A stretch of 64,000 nt of DNA from Sphingomonas astaxanthinifaciens DSM 22298 (GTDB lineage Bacteria > Pseudomonadota > Alphaproteobacteria > Sphingomonadales > Sphingomonadaceae), in NCBI RefSeq assembly GCF_000711715.1, contig NZ_JONN01000001.1, forward strand, positions 248,001 through 312,000. Reading direction: 5' to 3'. The notes beneath the pieces are model-generated. The model was not told the origin of the DNA. It saw only the letters and a program-made list of their open reading frames with translations, and did no database searches. The position numbers and the translations under genes are program-made. Below, in pieces: positions 43,021 through 54,556 of the stretch (position 1 is its first letter; each line of letters opens with the position of its first letter).

Positions 43021-43557
43021 ATGGACAAGCTTCACGACGAGGCCGAGCAAATCCGCGCGGAAACCGCGGAGGACAGCCCCGAATTGCAGGATCACGACCG
43101 GCTCGCCGAGCTCCAGAAGGCGCTCGAGGAGGCCGAGCAGAAGGCGCTCTACGCCGCCGCCGAGGTGCAGAACGTGCGCCGCCGCGCCGACCAGGAAAAG
43201 GTGCAGGCGGTGGCTTACGCCAACACCGGCTTTGCCCGCGACATGCTGAGCGTGAAGGACAATCTCGACCGCGCGCTCAGCCATATCCCCGAGGGCGCCC
43301 GCATGGACGAGCGGCTCAAGGGCTTCATCGAGGGCATCGAGGCGACCGCCCGCGAACTCGACTCCGTCTTCGCCCGCAATGGCGTCACCCGGGTCGAATC
43401 GAAGGGTTTGCCGCTCGATCCCAACAAGCATCAGGCGATGATCGAGATCGTCTCCGACCAGGCTCCCGGCACCATCGTCGAGGAAATGCAGGCGGGCTAC
43501 GTCCTCAAGGACCGCTTGCTGCGGCCGGCGCTGGTCGGGGTCGCCAAGGCCGGCTGA
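43021..43557 (+). CDS. grpE: Nucleotide exchange factor GrpE
   Basis: The 178-residue protein has the long coiled-coil N-terminal helix ([49 protein letters not shown]) and the C-terminal beta domain ([43 protein letters not shown]), the GrpE fold that releases ADP from DnaK. The ATG lies 3 nt after the hrcA stop, so both are one transcript. The dnaK gene is not in the window. Confidence 0.97.
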   Translation: MDKLHDEAEQIRAETAEDSPELQDHDRLAELQKALEEAEQKALYAAAEVQNVRRRADQEKVQAVAYANTGFARDMLSVKDNLDRALSHIPEGARMDERLKGFIEGIEATARELDSVFARNGVTRVESKGLPLDPNKHQAMIEIVSDQAPGTIVEEMQAGYVLKDRLLRPALVGVAKAG

Positions 43558-43568
43558 CCCCAACCCAC

Positions 43569-43592
43569 GTCGTCCCCGCGCAGGCGGGGACC
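43569..43592. repeat. REP-like palindrome between grpE and an FAD oxidase
   Basis: GTCCCCGC (43572-43579) pairs with GCGGGGAC (43584-43591) across a 4-nt loop. It is one copy of the family also present at 49746, 55041, 61689 and 63881, here alone between two convergent genes, where it may also serve as a bidirectional transcription stop. Confidence 0.8.
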
Positions 43593-43601
43593 TTGTGACC
43601 C

Positions 43602-44819
43602 TCAGATCACTTCCCGCTTCTGGCTGACGCCCTTCGAGGCCAGCCCGAAGCGGGGATCGGGCGTCCTGCCCGCCAGCACCAGCTCGGCGGCGATCCGCCC
43701 CACTTCCGGTCCATGTTTGAACCCGTGGCCCGAGCCCGCGCCGACCAGCACGACGTCGGCCCGCTCCGGATGGCGGTCGATCAGGAAGTCGCCGTTCGAG
43801 CTATTCTCATATTGGCAGACCTCGGCGGTCGCGAGTGGGGCGCCGCGCAGGGCCGGAAAGCGGCGGTCGCGGAAGGCGATGACCTCGGCCAGCGCAGCAT
43901 CGGAGAAGCGGCGGTCCTGGGCGTCGGGATCGACCTCGACCCCGTGGCCATCGTGGGCGAACTTGACCCCTTTGCCCTCGAGATCGGGGAAGCCGTAGAA
44001 GACGTCGCCGCCATTGAAGTCGGCCCAGCCGGGCATGGGGCCGGGCTGCCAGCGCCGGTCGCCTGCGGGCGGCGCGAAGGTGAACACCTCCTGCCGGGTC
44101 GCAACGATGCGGCGGCCGATCACTTGCGGAAAGAGCTTCGGCAGCCACGGACCGCAGGCGAAGACGATCCGGTCGGCATCGCGAACTTCGGCGGGCGCGG
44201 CGATCTTGCGCTGCTCGAACCGGCCTCCCGCGGCCTCGAATTCCCGCGCCAGCGTCTGGACCGCACGGCGGGCCATGAGGGCGCCGAAGCCGGGCTCGAA
44301 CATCCCTGCGCTGACCCCGGCGAAATCGATCATCGGGAAGCGGCGTGCCATCGCTCCTTGCGACAGCGCCTCGGTCGGCAGTCCCAGCGCCCGATGCACC
44401 CGCAGGCTTTCGGAGAGGTAGGGATTGTCTCCCTGGAAGAAGAACAGCACCCCGTGGGGGTTAAGGATGGGCAGGCCCGAGCGCTGGCTCAGTGCCTTCC
44501 ACTCGGCAAGGCTCGCGACCGCCATCCGCGCGTAGATGGCGTCCTTGCCATAGCCGGCGCGGGTCATGCGCGATTCGCCGCCGCTGCTGGCGCGGCTGTG
44601 CGCCGGGTTCCAGGCGTCGAGCAGCGTGACCCGCGCGCCGCGGCGGCGGAGCTGCTCGGCGGTCCAGGTTCCGAACACGCCCGCGCCGACGACCGTCACC
44701 CGCGGCGCCGAGCCCAGCGCCTGCGCCCTGACGATGGCGGGCCCCGAAACGGCAGCGCCGCCCGCTCCGATGAGGAGCGAGCGGCGCGTTACCGTCGGCC
44801 TTTGGTCCGATCCGCTCAT
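43602..44819 (-). CDS. FAD-dependent amine/amino acid oxidase (DAO family), Tat-exported
   Basis: The 405-residue protein has a twin-arginine-type export signal ([24 protein letters not shown]) followed by the FAD-binding [30 protein letters not shown], the substrate-site PMIDFAG region, and the C-terminal [23 protein letters not shown]. It resembles the DadA/SolA/N-methyltryptophan-oxidase group. Its ATG overlaps the TonB receptor stop (ATGA), and receptor and oxidase form one unit, suggesting uptake and periplasmic oxidation of one compound. The substrate is unknown. Confidence 0.88.
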   Translation of the reverse strand: MSGSDQRPTVTRRSLLIGAGGAAVSGPAIVRAQALGSAPRVTVVGAGVFGTWTAEQLRRRGARVTLLDAWNPAHSRASSGGESRMTRAGYGKDAIYARMAVASLAEWKALSQRSGLPILNPHGVLFFFQGDNPYLSESLRVHRALGLPTEALSQGAMARRFPMIDFAGVSAGMFEPGFGALMARRAVQTLAREFEAAGGRFEQRKIAAPAEVRDADRIVFACGPWLPKLFPQVIGRRIVATRQEVFTFAPPAGDRRWQPGPMPGWADFNGGDVFYGFPDLEGKGVKFAHDGHGVEVDPDAQDRRFSDAALAEVIAFRDRRFPALRGAPLATAEVCQYENSSNGDFLIDRHPERADVVLVGAGSGHGFKHGPEVGRIAAELVLAGRTPDPRFGLASKGVSQKREVI

Positions 44820-47488
44820 CCGCGCTCGGGCGCGGGCGGCGGAGGCGGCGGCGGGGGCGGCGGTACCGGGCAGGCGTCGGTCGCCAGGATCACCGACCCG
44901 TCGCTGCAGGTCTGGGTCGCCGGCGGCGGGGGCGGGGGCGGCGGCGGCGGCGGAGGCGGCGGCGGGGCCGCTTCCTCTTCCCGGTTGGCCCGGAACTTCC
45001 ACCGCAGCGTCAGCCCCATCTCGCGCGGCCGGCCGATATTGTAGCCGAGCCGGGCGCGGCCACCGCGCTCGCGATCGAACGACAGCAGCGCATTCTCGTC
45101 GAACAGGTTGTTGACGTAGAGCTGGATGCCGAGCCCGCTGTCGAAGTCGACGCCGGTCGACAGGTTCACCAGGTCATAATGCGGCAGCTTGAGGTCGACG
45201 AGGGTGACCCCGGTGCCGGTCGCGCCATTATAGGGCAGGCCCGACACGAACGCCCGCGGGTTGTTCTCCTGGTCGGCCGGCTGGGTGTAGCGATTGCCCA
45301 CCCGCTGCCAGCTGCCCGTCACGAACCATTCGGCTGCGTCCGACAGGCGTGCGCCATAGGTCGCCGAGGTGGCGAACTGATATTTGGGCACGCTCGGCAG
45401 GCGGTTGCCGTTGCGGATGCCGGTCGCGGCGGCGAGGGCACCGGGCAAGGTCGTGTCGAATTCGGCCTCGATCAGGCTGCCGGCGAAGCTGATGTCGAGC
45501 CCGCGCAGCGGCCGGACATTGAGTTCCGCCTCGACGCCCTTGGTGTGCGCCTTGTCGACGTTGAACACGACACGGCTCGAGCAGCTGCCCGCATCGAGCG
45601 TGACCTGGAGGTTCTTGATGTCGGTGTAGAAGGCGGCAGCGTTGAAGGTGACCGGCCCGCGGCTGTACTTCACGCCCGCTTCGTAGTTCCACAGTGTCTC
45701 GTCGTCATAGTCCTGGTAGCCGCCGAACAGCGCCTCATCCTGCGCGTTGCAGAGCGGCAGGTTGAGCGGATCGTTGACGCCGCCGAGGCGGAAGCCCTTG
45801 GCCGCCTGGAGGTTGACCGACAGATTGCGGTTCGGCTCCCAGGTGATGATGCCGCGTGGGCTGAAGCCGTTCGACTTGGTCTTGTCACCGATCCGGCGGT
45901 CGCCGTTGGCGAACAGGCCGCCCGAGATGAAGTCGCGGCTTTCGCTGAAGTCATAGTAGCGGCCGCCGGCGGTCAGCTTGAACTGGCCGAAGTCGTAGCT
46001 CGCCTCGCCGAACACCGCCTTCTGCTCGATGTCATAGGGCAGGTCGGAATTATAGGGCGAATTGGCCGGGAAGCCGTTGGCGACGTCGGCCGAGGTCAGC
46101 GGGGTGCCAAGGACCGAATCCTTGCACCCGGCGCCCTCGTTGACGAGCGGCGTCAGCGGATCGTCCGGCCCGGCGCAGAGCGAGGCGAGGAAGACGTCGC
46201 CATAAGCATCGTAGCCCGGGGTGGGCAGGCGCTGCTTATACTTGCGGTTGACGCTCGAGTAGAAGCCGCCGAGCACCCACTGGAAGGGGCCCGAGCCGGT
46301 CGAGGCGACGCGCAGTTCCTGGCTCCACTGGCCAAGCTTGGTGGTGTCGCGCAGGTTCGACGGCAGCGCCACCGCGGCATTGGGGAAGCCGAGGTCGATC
46401 GAGACCGAGCCCGTCAGCGCCGAGGCGTCGCGGCTGACCAGGATGTCGCGGTCGATGTAGCTGGTGACGCTGGTGAGCTCGACCGGGCCCACGTCGACCG
46501 AGCCGGTGAGGTCGAACAATCGCGTCTTGTCCGAGAATTTCTCGCGCAGCAGCAGATATTGCTCGCGCTCGTCATAGGTGTGCGGCGGCGTGGTGAACGG
46601 GTTGGAGAAGAGGTTGAAGATCTCCTCGCGGTTGAAGCCGTTCGACTTCACTTCCTGATAGACCACGCGCGGGGTGATCTTCACGAACGGGCTTGGCTGC
46701 CACAGCAGCGAGAGGCGCGCGCCGGCACGCTGGCCGTCGTTGACGTTCTTGCCCGCCGCCGGGCCGATCGCGTCCACGAAGCCCGCATATTTGGTGTAAT
46801 AGCCGACCGCGCGCAGTGCGACCGTCTTGCCCATCGGCGTATTGATCGCGCCCTTGAAGTGGCCGCCGGTGCCGCCGTCGGTGAGCGTGTTGATATTGGC
46901 TTCGAACAGCCCTTCGGCGACGTCGATCCGCGGCTGGTTGGTGATGTAGCGGATGGTGCCGCCGACGCTGCCCGAGCCGAACAGGGTGCCCTGCGGACCG
47001 CGCAGGGTCTCGACGCGGTTGAGGTCGAACAGGTCGAAGTCGGGCGTGAACAGCGAGAGCGAGACGACGCTTTCGTCGAGATAGACGCCGACCTGTTCCT
47101 TCACGCCCGGCTGGTCGCGGACGATCTGGCCGGCCGAGACGCCGCGGACGCTGACCTGGCTCTGCCCCGGCCCGAGGTTCTGGACCTGCAGACCGGCGAC
47201 GTTGCGGCTGATGTCCTCGATCGTGTTGGCGTTGGCGCGCTGGATGTCTTCCTGCGTCTGCGCGTTGATCGAGAAGGGGACGTCCTGGACGGTCGAGGCA
47301 CGCTTGGTCGCGGTGACCACGATCTCGCCGAGCGAGCGCTCGTCGGTGTCGGGGCTGGGATCGGCGACGGTCGCGGTGTTGGCCTGGGCCTTGCTTTCCT
47401 CGGCGGTCTGGGCGGCGGCCGGGACCGCGAGCGCGAAGGTCGCGGCGCTTGCGAACAAAGTCCGGGTCAACGTCGGATTGAGGCGCAT
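44816..47488 (-). CDS. TonB-dependent receptor with proline/cysteine C-terminal tail
   Basis: The 890-residue outer-membrane receptor has a signal peptide (ATFALAVPAAAQT), a TonB box and plug (LGEIVVTATKRASTVQDVPFSINAQTQEDIQ, VETLRGPQGTLFGSGSVGGTIRYITNQP) and a 22-strand-type barrel ending LTLRWKF. After the usual barrel end it carries an extra tail: EEEAA, 15 prolines, a two-Cys segment (TQTCSDG... ATDACP), 10 prolines, APERG. The same tail ends the barrel protein at 12421. The ATG at 47488 (MRLNPT) is preferred over 47503. It is coupled to the FAD oxidase. Its nutrient is unknown. Confidence 0.94.
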   Translation of the reverse strand: MRLNPTLTRTLFASAATFALAVPAAAQTAEESKAQANTATVADPSPDTDERSLGEIVVTATKRASTVQDVPFSINAQTQEDIQRANANTIEDISRNVAGLQVQNLGPGQSQVSVRGVSAGQIVRDQPGVKEQVGVYLDESVVSLSLFTPDFDLFDLNRVETLRGPQGTLFGSGSVGGTIRYITNQPRIDVAEGLFEANINTLTDGGTGGHFKGAINTPMGKTVALRAVGYYTKYAGFVDAIGPAAGKNVNDGQRAGARLSLLWQPSPFVKITPRVVYQEVKSNGFNREEIFNLFSNPFTTPPHTYDEREQYLLLREKFSDKTRLFDLTGSVDVGPVELTSVTSYIDRDILVSRDASALTGSVSIDLGFPNAAVALPSNLRDTTKLGQWSQELRVASTGSGPFQWVLGGFYSSVNRKYKQRLPTPGYDAYGDVFLASLCAGPDDPLTPLVNEGAGCKDSVLGTPLTSADVANGFPANSPYNSDLPYDIEQKAVFGEASYDFGQFKLTAGGRYYDFSESRDFISGGLFANGDRRIGDKTKSNGFSPRGIITWEPNRNLSVNLQAAKGFRLGGVNDPLNLPLCNAQDEALFGGYQDYDDETLWNYEAGVKYSRGPVTFNAAAFYTDIKNLQVTLDAGSCSSRVVFNVDKAHTKGVEAELNVRPLRGLDISFAGSLIEAEFDTTLPGALAAATGIRNGNRLPSVPKYQFATSATYGARLSDAAEWFVTGSWQRVGNRYTQPADQENNPRAFVSGLPYNGATGTGVTLVDLKLPHYDLVNLSTGVDFDSGLGIQLYVNNLFDENALLSFDRERGGRARLGYNIGRPREMGLTLRWKFRANREEEAAPPPPPPPPPPPPPPPATQTCSDGSVILATDACPVPPPPPPPPPPAPERG

Positions 47489-47610
47489 CTTATCATCCCC
47501 CATTTATCGTTGTGGGGCGAAGCTAACCCTCATCGCAGTCGTGACGGAAGGCTTACGCCGCCGGAATGACTGTTTCCCCGCCACGGTGTTGCACTTGGGC
47601 GACACAGTGC

Positions 47611-48081
47611 TCAGGCATCGCGAAACGGCAGAATTGCCTCGATCTCAGCCAGTTGGGCGCCCTTGGCGAGCCGCAGACCGTGTCGTTGGAGATAGGCGTG
47701 GCGGACGAGCTCGGCCTGCTGTTCGAGTCCGTAGCGGAGAAATGGCCGGCCCTCGCGATACTCATAGGCATAGCGGCAGAGGGGGTGGCGCATCAGCGGA
47801 AGGAAGAAGCGGCCGCTCCGCTGCGCCTGCCAGACATGGGTCATCTCGTGAATGAAGAGCCCCTGCAGCGCCCAGTCGGCGGCGGAAAAATCCTCGCGCC
47901 AATTGGGGTCGTCGGGATGGAAATGGATGTTGCCGGTCGGGGCCATGACGATTCCGCGCGGCTGGAACGGCCACCATTTGCGGCGGATGAGCCGGACCGG
48001 GCCGACGTCCACCGCCTCGCCGAACACCGAGCGGACCATCGCGATCTCGCCCGGAGTCAGCCCGCGTTCCGCTCGGGTCAT
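47611..48081 (-). CDS. Putative metallopeptidase-like (Vgr-related) protein
   Basis: The 156-residue protein contains HEMTHVWQ, a zincin-type HExxH motif, after a beta-rich start (VGPVRLIRRKWWPFQPRGIVMAPTGNIHFHPDDPNWREDF). I recall similar sphingomonad proteins being labelled 'Vgr related', a name that gives no function. A third metal ligand cannot be assigned with certainty, though ALQGLFIHEMTHVW and EQQAELVRHAYLQRHG provide a downstream Glu and His. It may be a small cytoplasmic or surface metallopeptidase. It is divergent from acpP. Confidence 0.7.
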   Translation of the reverse strand: MTRAERGLTPGEIAMVRSVFGEAVDVGPVRLIRRKWWPFQPRGIVMAPTGNIHFHPDDPNWREDFSAADWALQGLFIHEMTHVWQAQRSGRFFLPLMRHPLCRYAYEYREGRPFLRYGLEQQAELVRHAYLQRHGLRLAKGAQLAEIEAILPFRDA

Positions 48082-48165
48082 GGACGGCCTCTCCTCGAAA
48101 CTCTTGGCAAGCCAAACGCGCCTCGCTAACGCGTTGGCCAAATCGACACAGGAAGGGAAGACCAG

Positions 48166-48402
48166 ATGAGCGAGACTGCTGAGCGCGTTAAGAAGATCGT
48201 CGTCGAGCATCTCGGCGTGGAAGCCGAGAAGGTGACCGAAGAGGCCAGCTTCATCGACGACCTGGGCGCCGACAGCCTCGACATCGTCGAGCTGGTGATG
48301 GCGTTTGAGGAAGAATTCGGCGTCGAGATCCCCGACGATGCGGCCGAGAAGATCACGACCGTCAAGGACGCGATCGACTATATCGATCAGCACCAGGGCT
48401 GA
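48166..48402 (+). CDS. acpP: Acyl carrier protein
   Basis: The 78-residue acidic protein has the phosphopantetheine attachment site [11 protein letters not shown], with Ser37 in the DSL motif, and the length and acidic composition of fatty-acid AcpP. It carries acyl chains in type II fatty-acid synthesis. An AGGAAGGGA Shine-Dalgarno precedes the ATG. The gene lies 76 nt upstream of fabF, the usual partner order. Confidence 0.98.
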   Translation: MSETAERVKKIVVEHLGVEAEKVTEEASFIDDLGADSLDIVELVMAFEEEFGVEIPDDAAEKITTVKDAIDYIDQHQG

Positions 48403-48478
48403 GCCGGACCAACGGATTGACTGGCAGTTCACAGGCTCGGCGCATCGCCGGGCCTGTTCTGCGTTTGAGGAGAATGTG

Positions 48479-49738
48479 ATGCGGCGTGTTGTCGTCACCG
48501 GACTTGGACTCGTCACCCCGCTCGGGGCCGACGTCGAGACCAGCTGGCGCAATCTCCTGGCGGGCAAGAGCGGGGCGGGGCCGATCACCCGCTTCGACGC
48601 GTCCGACCAGAAGTGCCGCATCGCCTGCGAGATCAAGCCCGCGGACCATGAATATGGGTTCGACCCGGGCAAGCGTGTCGATCACAAGATCCAGCGCCAG
48701 GTCGACCCGTTCATCGTCTACGGCATCGACGCCGCCGGCCAGGCGATCGAGGATGCCGGCCTTGTCGACATGTCCGAAGAGATGAAGCTGCGCGCCGGCT
48801 GCTCGATCGGCAGCGGCATCGGCGGACTTCCGGGCATCGAGAAGGAGAGCGTCAATCTCTTCGAGAATGGTCCCAGCCGCGTCTCGCCGCACTTCGTCCA
48901 CGGCCGGCTGATCAACCTCATCTCGGGCCAAGTTTCGATCAAGTACGGGCTGATGGGGCCCAATCATGCGGTGGTCACCGCCTGCTCCACCGGCGCCCAT
49001 TCGATTGGCGATGCCGCGCGCATGATCCGCGACGACGACGCCGACATCATGCTGGCGGGCGGCGCGGAATCGACCATCAATCCCTTGGGCGTCGCCGGCT
49101 TCGCCCAGGCGCGCGCGCTCAACATGAGCATGAACGACACGCCCGAGAAGGCCAGCCGCCCCTATGACAAGAATCGCGACGGCTTCGTCATGGGCGAGGG
49201 CGCGGGCGTGGTGGTGCTCGAGGAATATGAGCATGCCAAGGCGCGCGGCGCCAAGATCTACGCCGAGGTCGTGGGCTACGGCCTGTCGGGCGACGCCTAT
49301 CACGTGACCGCCCCCCACCCCGAGGGCCGCGGGGCCGAGCTGGCGATGCGCATGGCGCTCAAGAAGGCCGGGATGGGCCCGGGCGACATCGATTATGTCA
49401 ACGCCCACGGCACCTCGACCATGGCCGACACGATCGAGCTCGGCGCGGTCAAGCGCGTGCTTGGGCCTGATCTCAGCGGTGCCTCGATGAGCAGCACCAA
49501 GTCGGCGATCGGGCACCTGCTCGGCGGGGCCGGCGCGGTCGAGGCCATCTTCTGCATCCTCGCGATCCGCGACCAGATCGTGCCCCCGACGCTCAACCTC
49601 GACGATCCCGACGAGGGCACCGAAGGCGTCGATCTCGTGCCGCACACGGCGAAGAAGCGCAAAGTTCGCGCCGCGCTCAACAACAGCTTCGGCTTCGGCG
49701 GCACCAACGCCAGCCTGATCCTGAAGGCGGTCGACTAG
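48479..49738 (+). CDS. fabF: 3-oxoacyl-[ACP] synthase II
   Basis: The 419-residue condensing enzyme has the catalytic triad in its classical contexts: Cys in [11 protein letters not shown], His in [13 protein letters not shown], and His in [13 protein letters not shown], plus GFGGTNASL at the C-terminus. It elongates acyl-ACP with malonyl-ACP. The ATG follows a GAGGAG Shine-Dalgarno at 48466-48472. It is paired with acpP. The end is 7 nt before a palindromic repeat pair. Confidence 0.97.
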   Translation: MRRVVVTGLGLVTPLGADVETSWRNLLAGKSGAGPITRFDASDQKCRIACEIKPADHEYGFDPGKRVDHKIQRQVDPFIVYGIDAAGQAIEDAGLVDMSEEMKLRAGCSIGSGIGGLPGIEKESVNLFENGPSRVSPHFVHGRLINLISGQVSIKYGLMGPNHAVVTACSTGAHSIGDAARMIRDDDADIMLAGGAESTINPLGVAGFAQARALNMSMNDTPEKASRPYDKNRDGFVMGEGAGVVVLEEYEHAKARGAKIYAEVVGYGLSGDAYHVTAPHPEGRGAELAMRMALKKAGMGPGDIDYVNAHGTSTMADTIELGAVKRVLGPDLSGASMSSTKSAIGHLLGGAGAVEAIFCILAIRDQIVPPTLNLDDPDEGTEGVDLVPHTAKKRKVRAALNNSFGFGGTNASLILKAVD

Positions 49739-49745
49739 GCTGCCC

Positions 49746-49811
49746 GTCGTCCCCGCGCAGGCGGGGACCTCGGGAATGCAGCGATGTCCGGCGTCCCCGT
49801 CCGCGGGGACG
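49746..49811. repeat. Pair of REP-like palindromes between fabF and mltG
   Basis: GTCCCCGC...GCGGGGAC (about 49749-49768) and GTCCCCG (49793-49799)...CGGGGAC (49804-49810) lie 25 nt apart in the gap between two convergent genes. They share the arm sequences of the copies at 43569, 55041, 61689 and 63881. Confidence 0.8.
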
Positions 49812-49816
49812 GCGGC

Positions 49817-50779
49817 TCACATCTCGCCGCGCGCCTTCCGGATGGCGAACCACTTCTTCACATTGGCATTATGCTCGGCAAGCGTCTCGGCGAAGACGTG
49901 TCCGCCGGTGCCGTCGGCGACGAAATAGAGATAACGGTTCGGTTCGGGGTCGAGCACCGCGGCGATGCTGGCGCGGCCGGGATTGGCGATCGGCCCCGCG
50001 GGCAGCCCGGCCATCCGGTAGGTGTTGTAGCCGGTGTCGGCGTCGAGCTCGGACTTGAGGATCCGCCGGCCGAGCGGCTTGCCCTTGGTCACCGGGTAGA
50101 TGACGGTCGGGTCGGCATCGAGCTTCATCCCGATCTTGAGCCGGTTGCAATAAACCCCGGCGACCGCCCGGCGCTCGGCGGGCTTGCCCGTCTCCTTCTC
50201 GACGATCGAGGCGAGGATGACGGCCTGTTCGGGCGTCGCGACCGGACAGCTGCCGACCTTTCGCTTCGGCCACAGCTCGGCCAGCGCCTTCGTCATCGCC
50301 GCTTGCATCCGGCCTGCGACCGCCGCCCGGCTTTCGCCCTTCTGGAAGCCATAGCTGTCGGGCAGCACCGCGCCCTCGGCCGGCAGCGGCGCCGGGCCGG
50401 TGAGGTTGGGATTGGCCGCAAGTTTCTCCTGGACGAGAATGCTCGGCATGCCCTCGGGGATGGTGATCAGCCGCTGCACCGGCTGGCCGTGCTGGAGGAT
50501 GTCGAGCAGCCGTGCGCCGCTGGTCCCGGCGGGGACCTCGAATTCGCCCGCCTGAATCCCGTCGCTGTCGCCAAGAACCTTGGCGAAGAAACGGTAGGTC
50601 GCGCAATTGCCGCGGATGAGGCCCTGCTTCTCGAGCGAGGGGCAGAGGCTGGTCAGCGTCGCGCCTTCACGCACGGTGACGGTGGTCGCCTTGTCCGCGC
50701 CTCCCGACCACCACAGGAAGGTGACGGCGGCGAGACCCGCGATGGCGGCGAGGACGAGGAGGCCGAGAAGCCGCCTCAT
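49817..50779 (-). CDS. mltG: Endolytic transglycosylase MltG (YceG-like)
   Basis: The 320-residue protein has an N-terminal membrane anchor (LLGLLVLAAIAGLAAVTFLWW) and the YceG fold, with the catalytic glutamate in ILASIVEKETGKPAERRAVAGVYCNRLKIGMKLDADPTVIYP. LysM-like residues VREGATLTSLCPSL appear before it. It cuts nascent glycan strands and helps set their length. The stop is 4 nt from the preceding repeat, and its start overlaps the SH3-like gene by 4 nt (ATGA). Confidence 0.95.
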   Translation of the reverse strand: MRRLLGLLVLAAIAGLAAVTFLWWSGGADKATTVTVREGATLTSLCPSLEKQGLIRGNCATYRFFAKVLGDSDGIQAGEFEVPAGTSGARLLDILQHGQPVQRLITIPEGMPSILVQEKLAANPNLTGPAPLPAEGAVLPDSYGFQKGESRAAVAGRMQAAMTKALAELWPKRKVGSCPVATPEQAVILASIVEKETGKPAERRAVAGVYCNRLKIGMKLDADPTVIYPVTKGKPLGRRILKSELDADTGYNTYRMAGLPAGPIANPGRASIAAVLDPEPNRYLYFVADGTGGHVFAETLAEHNANVKKWFAIRKARGEM

Positions 50780-51156
50780 CCGGCGAGGGCGGCGGAAGCC
50801 ACGTAGCCGACCGTGTCACCGGCATAGCCCCAGGCCCAGCCGCGGCCCCGGTCGAGGATTCGCAGTTCGGTCCCGGCGGCAAGCTCGGCCAGTCGCTCGG
50901 AATCGGCCTTGGGTTCGGCGAGCAGGGGACTGGCCTTCTTCAGCACCATCGGCATCGGCACGGCATAGTGCGACGCGATCACCACGCCCGCCAGCGCGAC
51001 GTCGGCCAAGTCCTGGCGGTAGGCGTGGGTGCGGGGGTCGGGATGGGTCGAGGGGCCGGCCAGCGCGAACCCCCCGGCAGGCGTGTCAGCGATGGGCGTG
51101 GGCGAGCTGGCCGATGACGGGTCGCCGGTCGGAATCGCGATCTCCGCCCCGTTCAC
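50776..51156 (-). CDS. SH3-like domain protein upstream of mltG
   Basis: The 126-residue protein ends with a bacterial SH3-type domain (LAAGTELRILDRGRGWAWGYAGDTVGYVASAAL) preceded by a helical segment (THAYRQDLADVALAGVVIASHYAVPMPM). The GTG at 51156 is the only start that precedes the conserved part, and it lies 71 nt inside the MarR gene. Its position before mltG suggests a cell-wall role, for example substrate binding, as in NlpC-linked SH3 proteins, but no catalytic domain is visible. Confidence 0.65.
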   Translation of the reverse strand: MNGAEIAIPTGDPSSASSPTPIADTPAGGFALAGPSTHPDPRTHAYRQDLADVALAGVVIASHYAVPMPMVLKKASPLLAEPKADSERLAELAAGTELRILDRGRGWAWGYAGDTVGYVASAALAG

Positions 51157-51472
51157 CGCTGCCCCTGATGTTCCGTTTGAAGCCTTCAAGAAATTCCGCC
51201 CCGCTGCTGGTCCTGACGACGAACACGTTGCGGCGGTCGTCCTGATCCCGTTCGCGGCGGAGATAGCCGAGCGCACCCAGCGTATTCAAGGCGCGGGTGA
51301 CGACGGGCTTGGACACGCCAAGCACCCGCGCCAGTCCGCGCACGGTATGGGGCCCGGGCGTCAGATAGACGATCATCAACAGGGCCATTTGACGATTGGT
51401 CAGATCGGGCTCTCCCGACCGGACATAGCCGACCAGGGCACGCATCCAACCGCTCAGCGAAGCATCGCTCAT
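51086..51472 (-). CDS. MarR-family transcriptional regulator
   Basis: The 128-residue protein has a winged-helix core: LTNRQMALLMIVYLTPGPHTVRGLARVLGVSKPVVTRALNTLGALGYLRRERDQDDRRNVFVV, the MarR recognition helix and wing. The tail of about 20 residues (ERGGDRDSDRRPVIGQLAHAHR) has an unusual basic, polar composition and overlaps the SH3-like gene. It is a likely local repressor of the downstream genes or of the M17 peptidase; no ligand can be proposed. Confidence 0.85.
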   Translation of the reverse strand: MSDASLSGWMRALVGYVRSGEPDLTNRQMALLMIVYLTPGPHTVRGLARVLGVSKPVVTRALNTLGALGYLRRERDQDDRRNVFVVRTSSGAEFLEGFKRNIRGSGERGGDRDSDRRPVIGQLAHAHR

Positions 51473-51568
51473 TGGAATGGTTTCTCCTCGCCTGCCTAGC
51501 GTGTCGGGTTAACCGGCGAGGGAAGAGTTTGTTGCGCTGATGCGACAGAGAAATCGAAAAAACCGTTT

Positions 51569-52972
<1,404 letters not shown>

Positions 52973-52973
52973 G

Positions 52974-54338
52974 TCAGGCTTTCTCGGTGGGTACGCCGTA
53001 GAGGTCGTGCTCGTCGCTTTCCTCGATCGAGACGGTGACGATGTCCCCGGCCGAGAGATGGCCGGCATCACGGAGATGGACCTCGCCGTCGATCTCGGGG
53101 GCGTCGGCCTTGGAACGGCCGGTCGCGCCGCCGGTCTCGGGATCGACAGCGTCGATGATGACGTCGAGCGAGGTGCCGACCTTGGCGGCGAGCTTCTCGG
53201 CCGAGATTCGGGCGGTCAGCTCCATCACGCGGGCGTAGCGCTCTTCCTTGACCTCCTCGGGGACGTGGTCCGGAAGATCGTTGGCGGGGGCACCCTCGAC
53301 GGGTTCGAAGCGGAAGGCGCCGACGCGGTCGAGGCGGGCTTCCGCGAGCCACTGGAGAAGATAGTCGAAGTCCGCCTCGGTCTCGCCGGGGAAGCCGACC
53401 ACGAACGAGGAGCGGATGGCGATGTCCGGCACTTCGCGCCGCCATTCGGCCAGCCGCTCGAGCACCTTGGCCTCGTTGGCCGGGCGGCGCATCGCCTTCA
53501 GCACCTTGGGGCTCGCGTGCTGGAAGGGGATGTCGAGATAGGGGAGGACCAGCCCCTCGGCCATCAGCGGCATGACCCGGTCGACGTGCGGATAGGGATA
53601 CACATAATGCAACCGGACCCACGGCCGCTCGCCCTCGGGCGTACGCAGCTGTCCCAGCGCGCGGGCGAGGTCGGTCATGTGGGCGCGGACGTCCCCGCCC
53701 TTCCAGGGCCAAGCGGCGTGCTTGAGGTCGAGGCCGTAGGCGCTGGTGTCCTGGCTGATGACCAGCAGTTCCTTGGTCCCCTGCTGGAGCAGCTTGTCGG
53801 CCTCGCGGAGGATGGCGTCGGGACGGCGGCTGACGAGGTCGCCGCGGATTTGCGGGATGATGCAGAAGGCGCAGCGGTGATTGCAGCCCTCGGAAATCTT
53901 GAGGTAGCTGTAGTGCTTCGGCGTCAGCTTCAGCTGCGGCGAGGCCTGCGGCACGAGGTCGAGATAGGGCGAGCGCGGGGCCGGGGCGGCCTCGTGGACC
54001 GCGGCGACCACGTCCTCATAAGCCTGGGCACCGGTGATCGCGAGGACATTGGGGAAGCGCGCGCGGATGACCTCGGCTTCGCGGCCCATGCAGCCGGTGA
54101 CGATGACCCGGCCGTTTTCGGCCAGCGCTTCGCCGATCGCTTCGAGGCTTTCCTCCTTGGCCGAGTCGAGGAAGCCGCAGGTGTTGACCAGCACCACGTC
54201 GGCGCCCTCGTAATCGGCGCTCATCTGGTAGCCGTCCGAGCGGAGCTGACCGAGGATGCGCTCGGAATCGACGAGGTTCTTGGGACAGCCCAAGGAGACC
54301 ATGCCGACGCGCGGCGGGGTGGGAAGAACGGTAGCCAT
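52974..54338 (-). CDS. rimO: Ribosomal protein S12 methylthiotransferase
   Basis: The 454-residue enzyme has the N-terminal UPF0004 domain ([40 protein letters not shown]), the radical-SAM motif in [25 protein letters not shown], and a C-terminal TRAM domain ([41 protein letters not shown]). It methylthiolates Asp89 of ribosomal protein S12. The ATG at 54338 is preferred to 54350. It stops 1 nt before the M17 aminopeptidase start. Confidence 0.97.
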   Translation of the reverse strand: MATVLPTPPRVGMVSLGCPKNLVDSERILGQLRSDGYQMSADYEGADVVLVNTCGFLDSAKEESLEAIGEALAENGRVIVTGCMGREAEVIRARFPNVLAITGAQAYEDVVAAVHEAAPAPRSPYLDLVPQASPQLKLTPKHYSYLKISEGCNHRCAFCIIPQIRGDLVSRRPDAILREADKLLQQGTKELLVISQDTSAYGLDLKHAAWPWKGGDVRAHMTDLARALGQLRTPEGERPWVRLHYVYPYPHVDRVMPLMAEGLVLPYLDIPFQHASPKVLKAMRRPANEAKVLERLAEWRREVPDIAIRSSFVVGFPGETEADFDYLLQWLAEARLDRVGAFRFEPVEGAPANDLPDHVPEEVKEERYARVMELTARISAEKLAAKVGTSLDVIIDAVDPETGGATGRSKADAPEIDGEVHLRDAGHLSAGDIVTVSIEESDEHDLYGVPTEKA

Positions 54339-54556
54339 GATGGAAGCCATGGGCCGTTAACGAAAAAAAGCGGCCAAAGCTAGGCGAAGGTCACAAAGGT
54401 CACAGGGTCGCCGAGTCGAATTCGCGGCGGATCTTCACGAAGGCCACACGAACCGTTGTCGGAGCGGGAGGGCGAACTTTGGGCTGTGGCCGGGCGGGAT
54501 CGACGATGGAAAGAGCAGGGCGGTGAACCGCTGGGGTTAATCCGGCATGGAAAGTC
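54339..54556. other. Intergenic gap between rimO and the DUF3833 gene
   Basis: This 218-nt gap on the upstream side of rimO shows no convincing coding frame. It contains a direct repeat GGTCACAAAGGTCACA at about 54390-54405, whose meaning is unclear. It probably holds the rimO promoter. Confidence 0.4.

Noticed and set aside
45179..47569. A 796-residue open frame on the plus strand opposite the TonB receptor
   Set aside because: It is a GC-rich shadow of the receptor with biased Arg/Ala/Val composition and no domain; the receptor frame has a signal peptide, plug and barrel.
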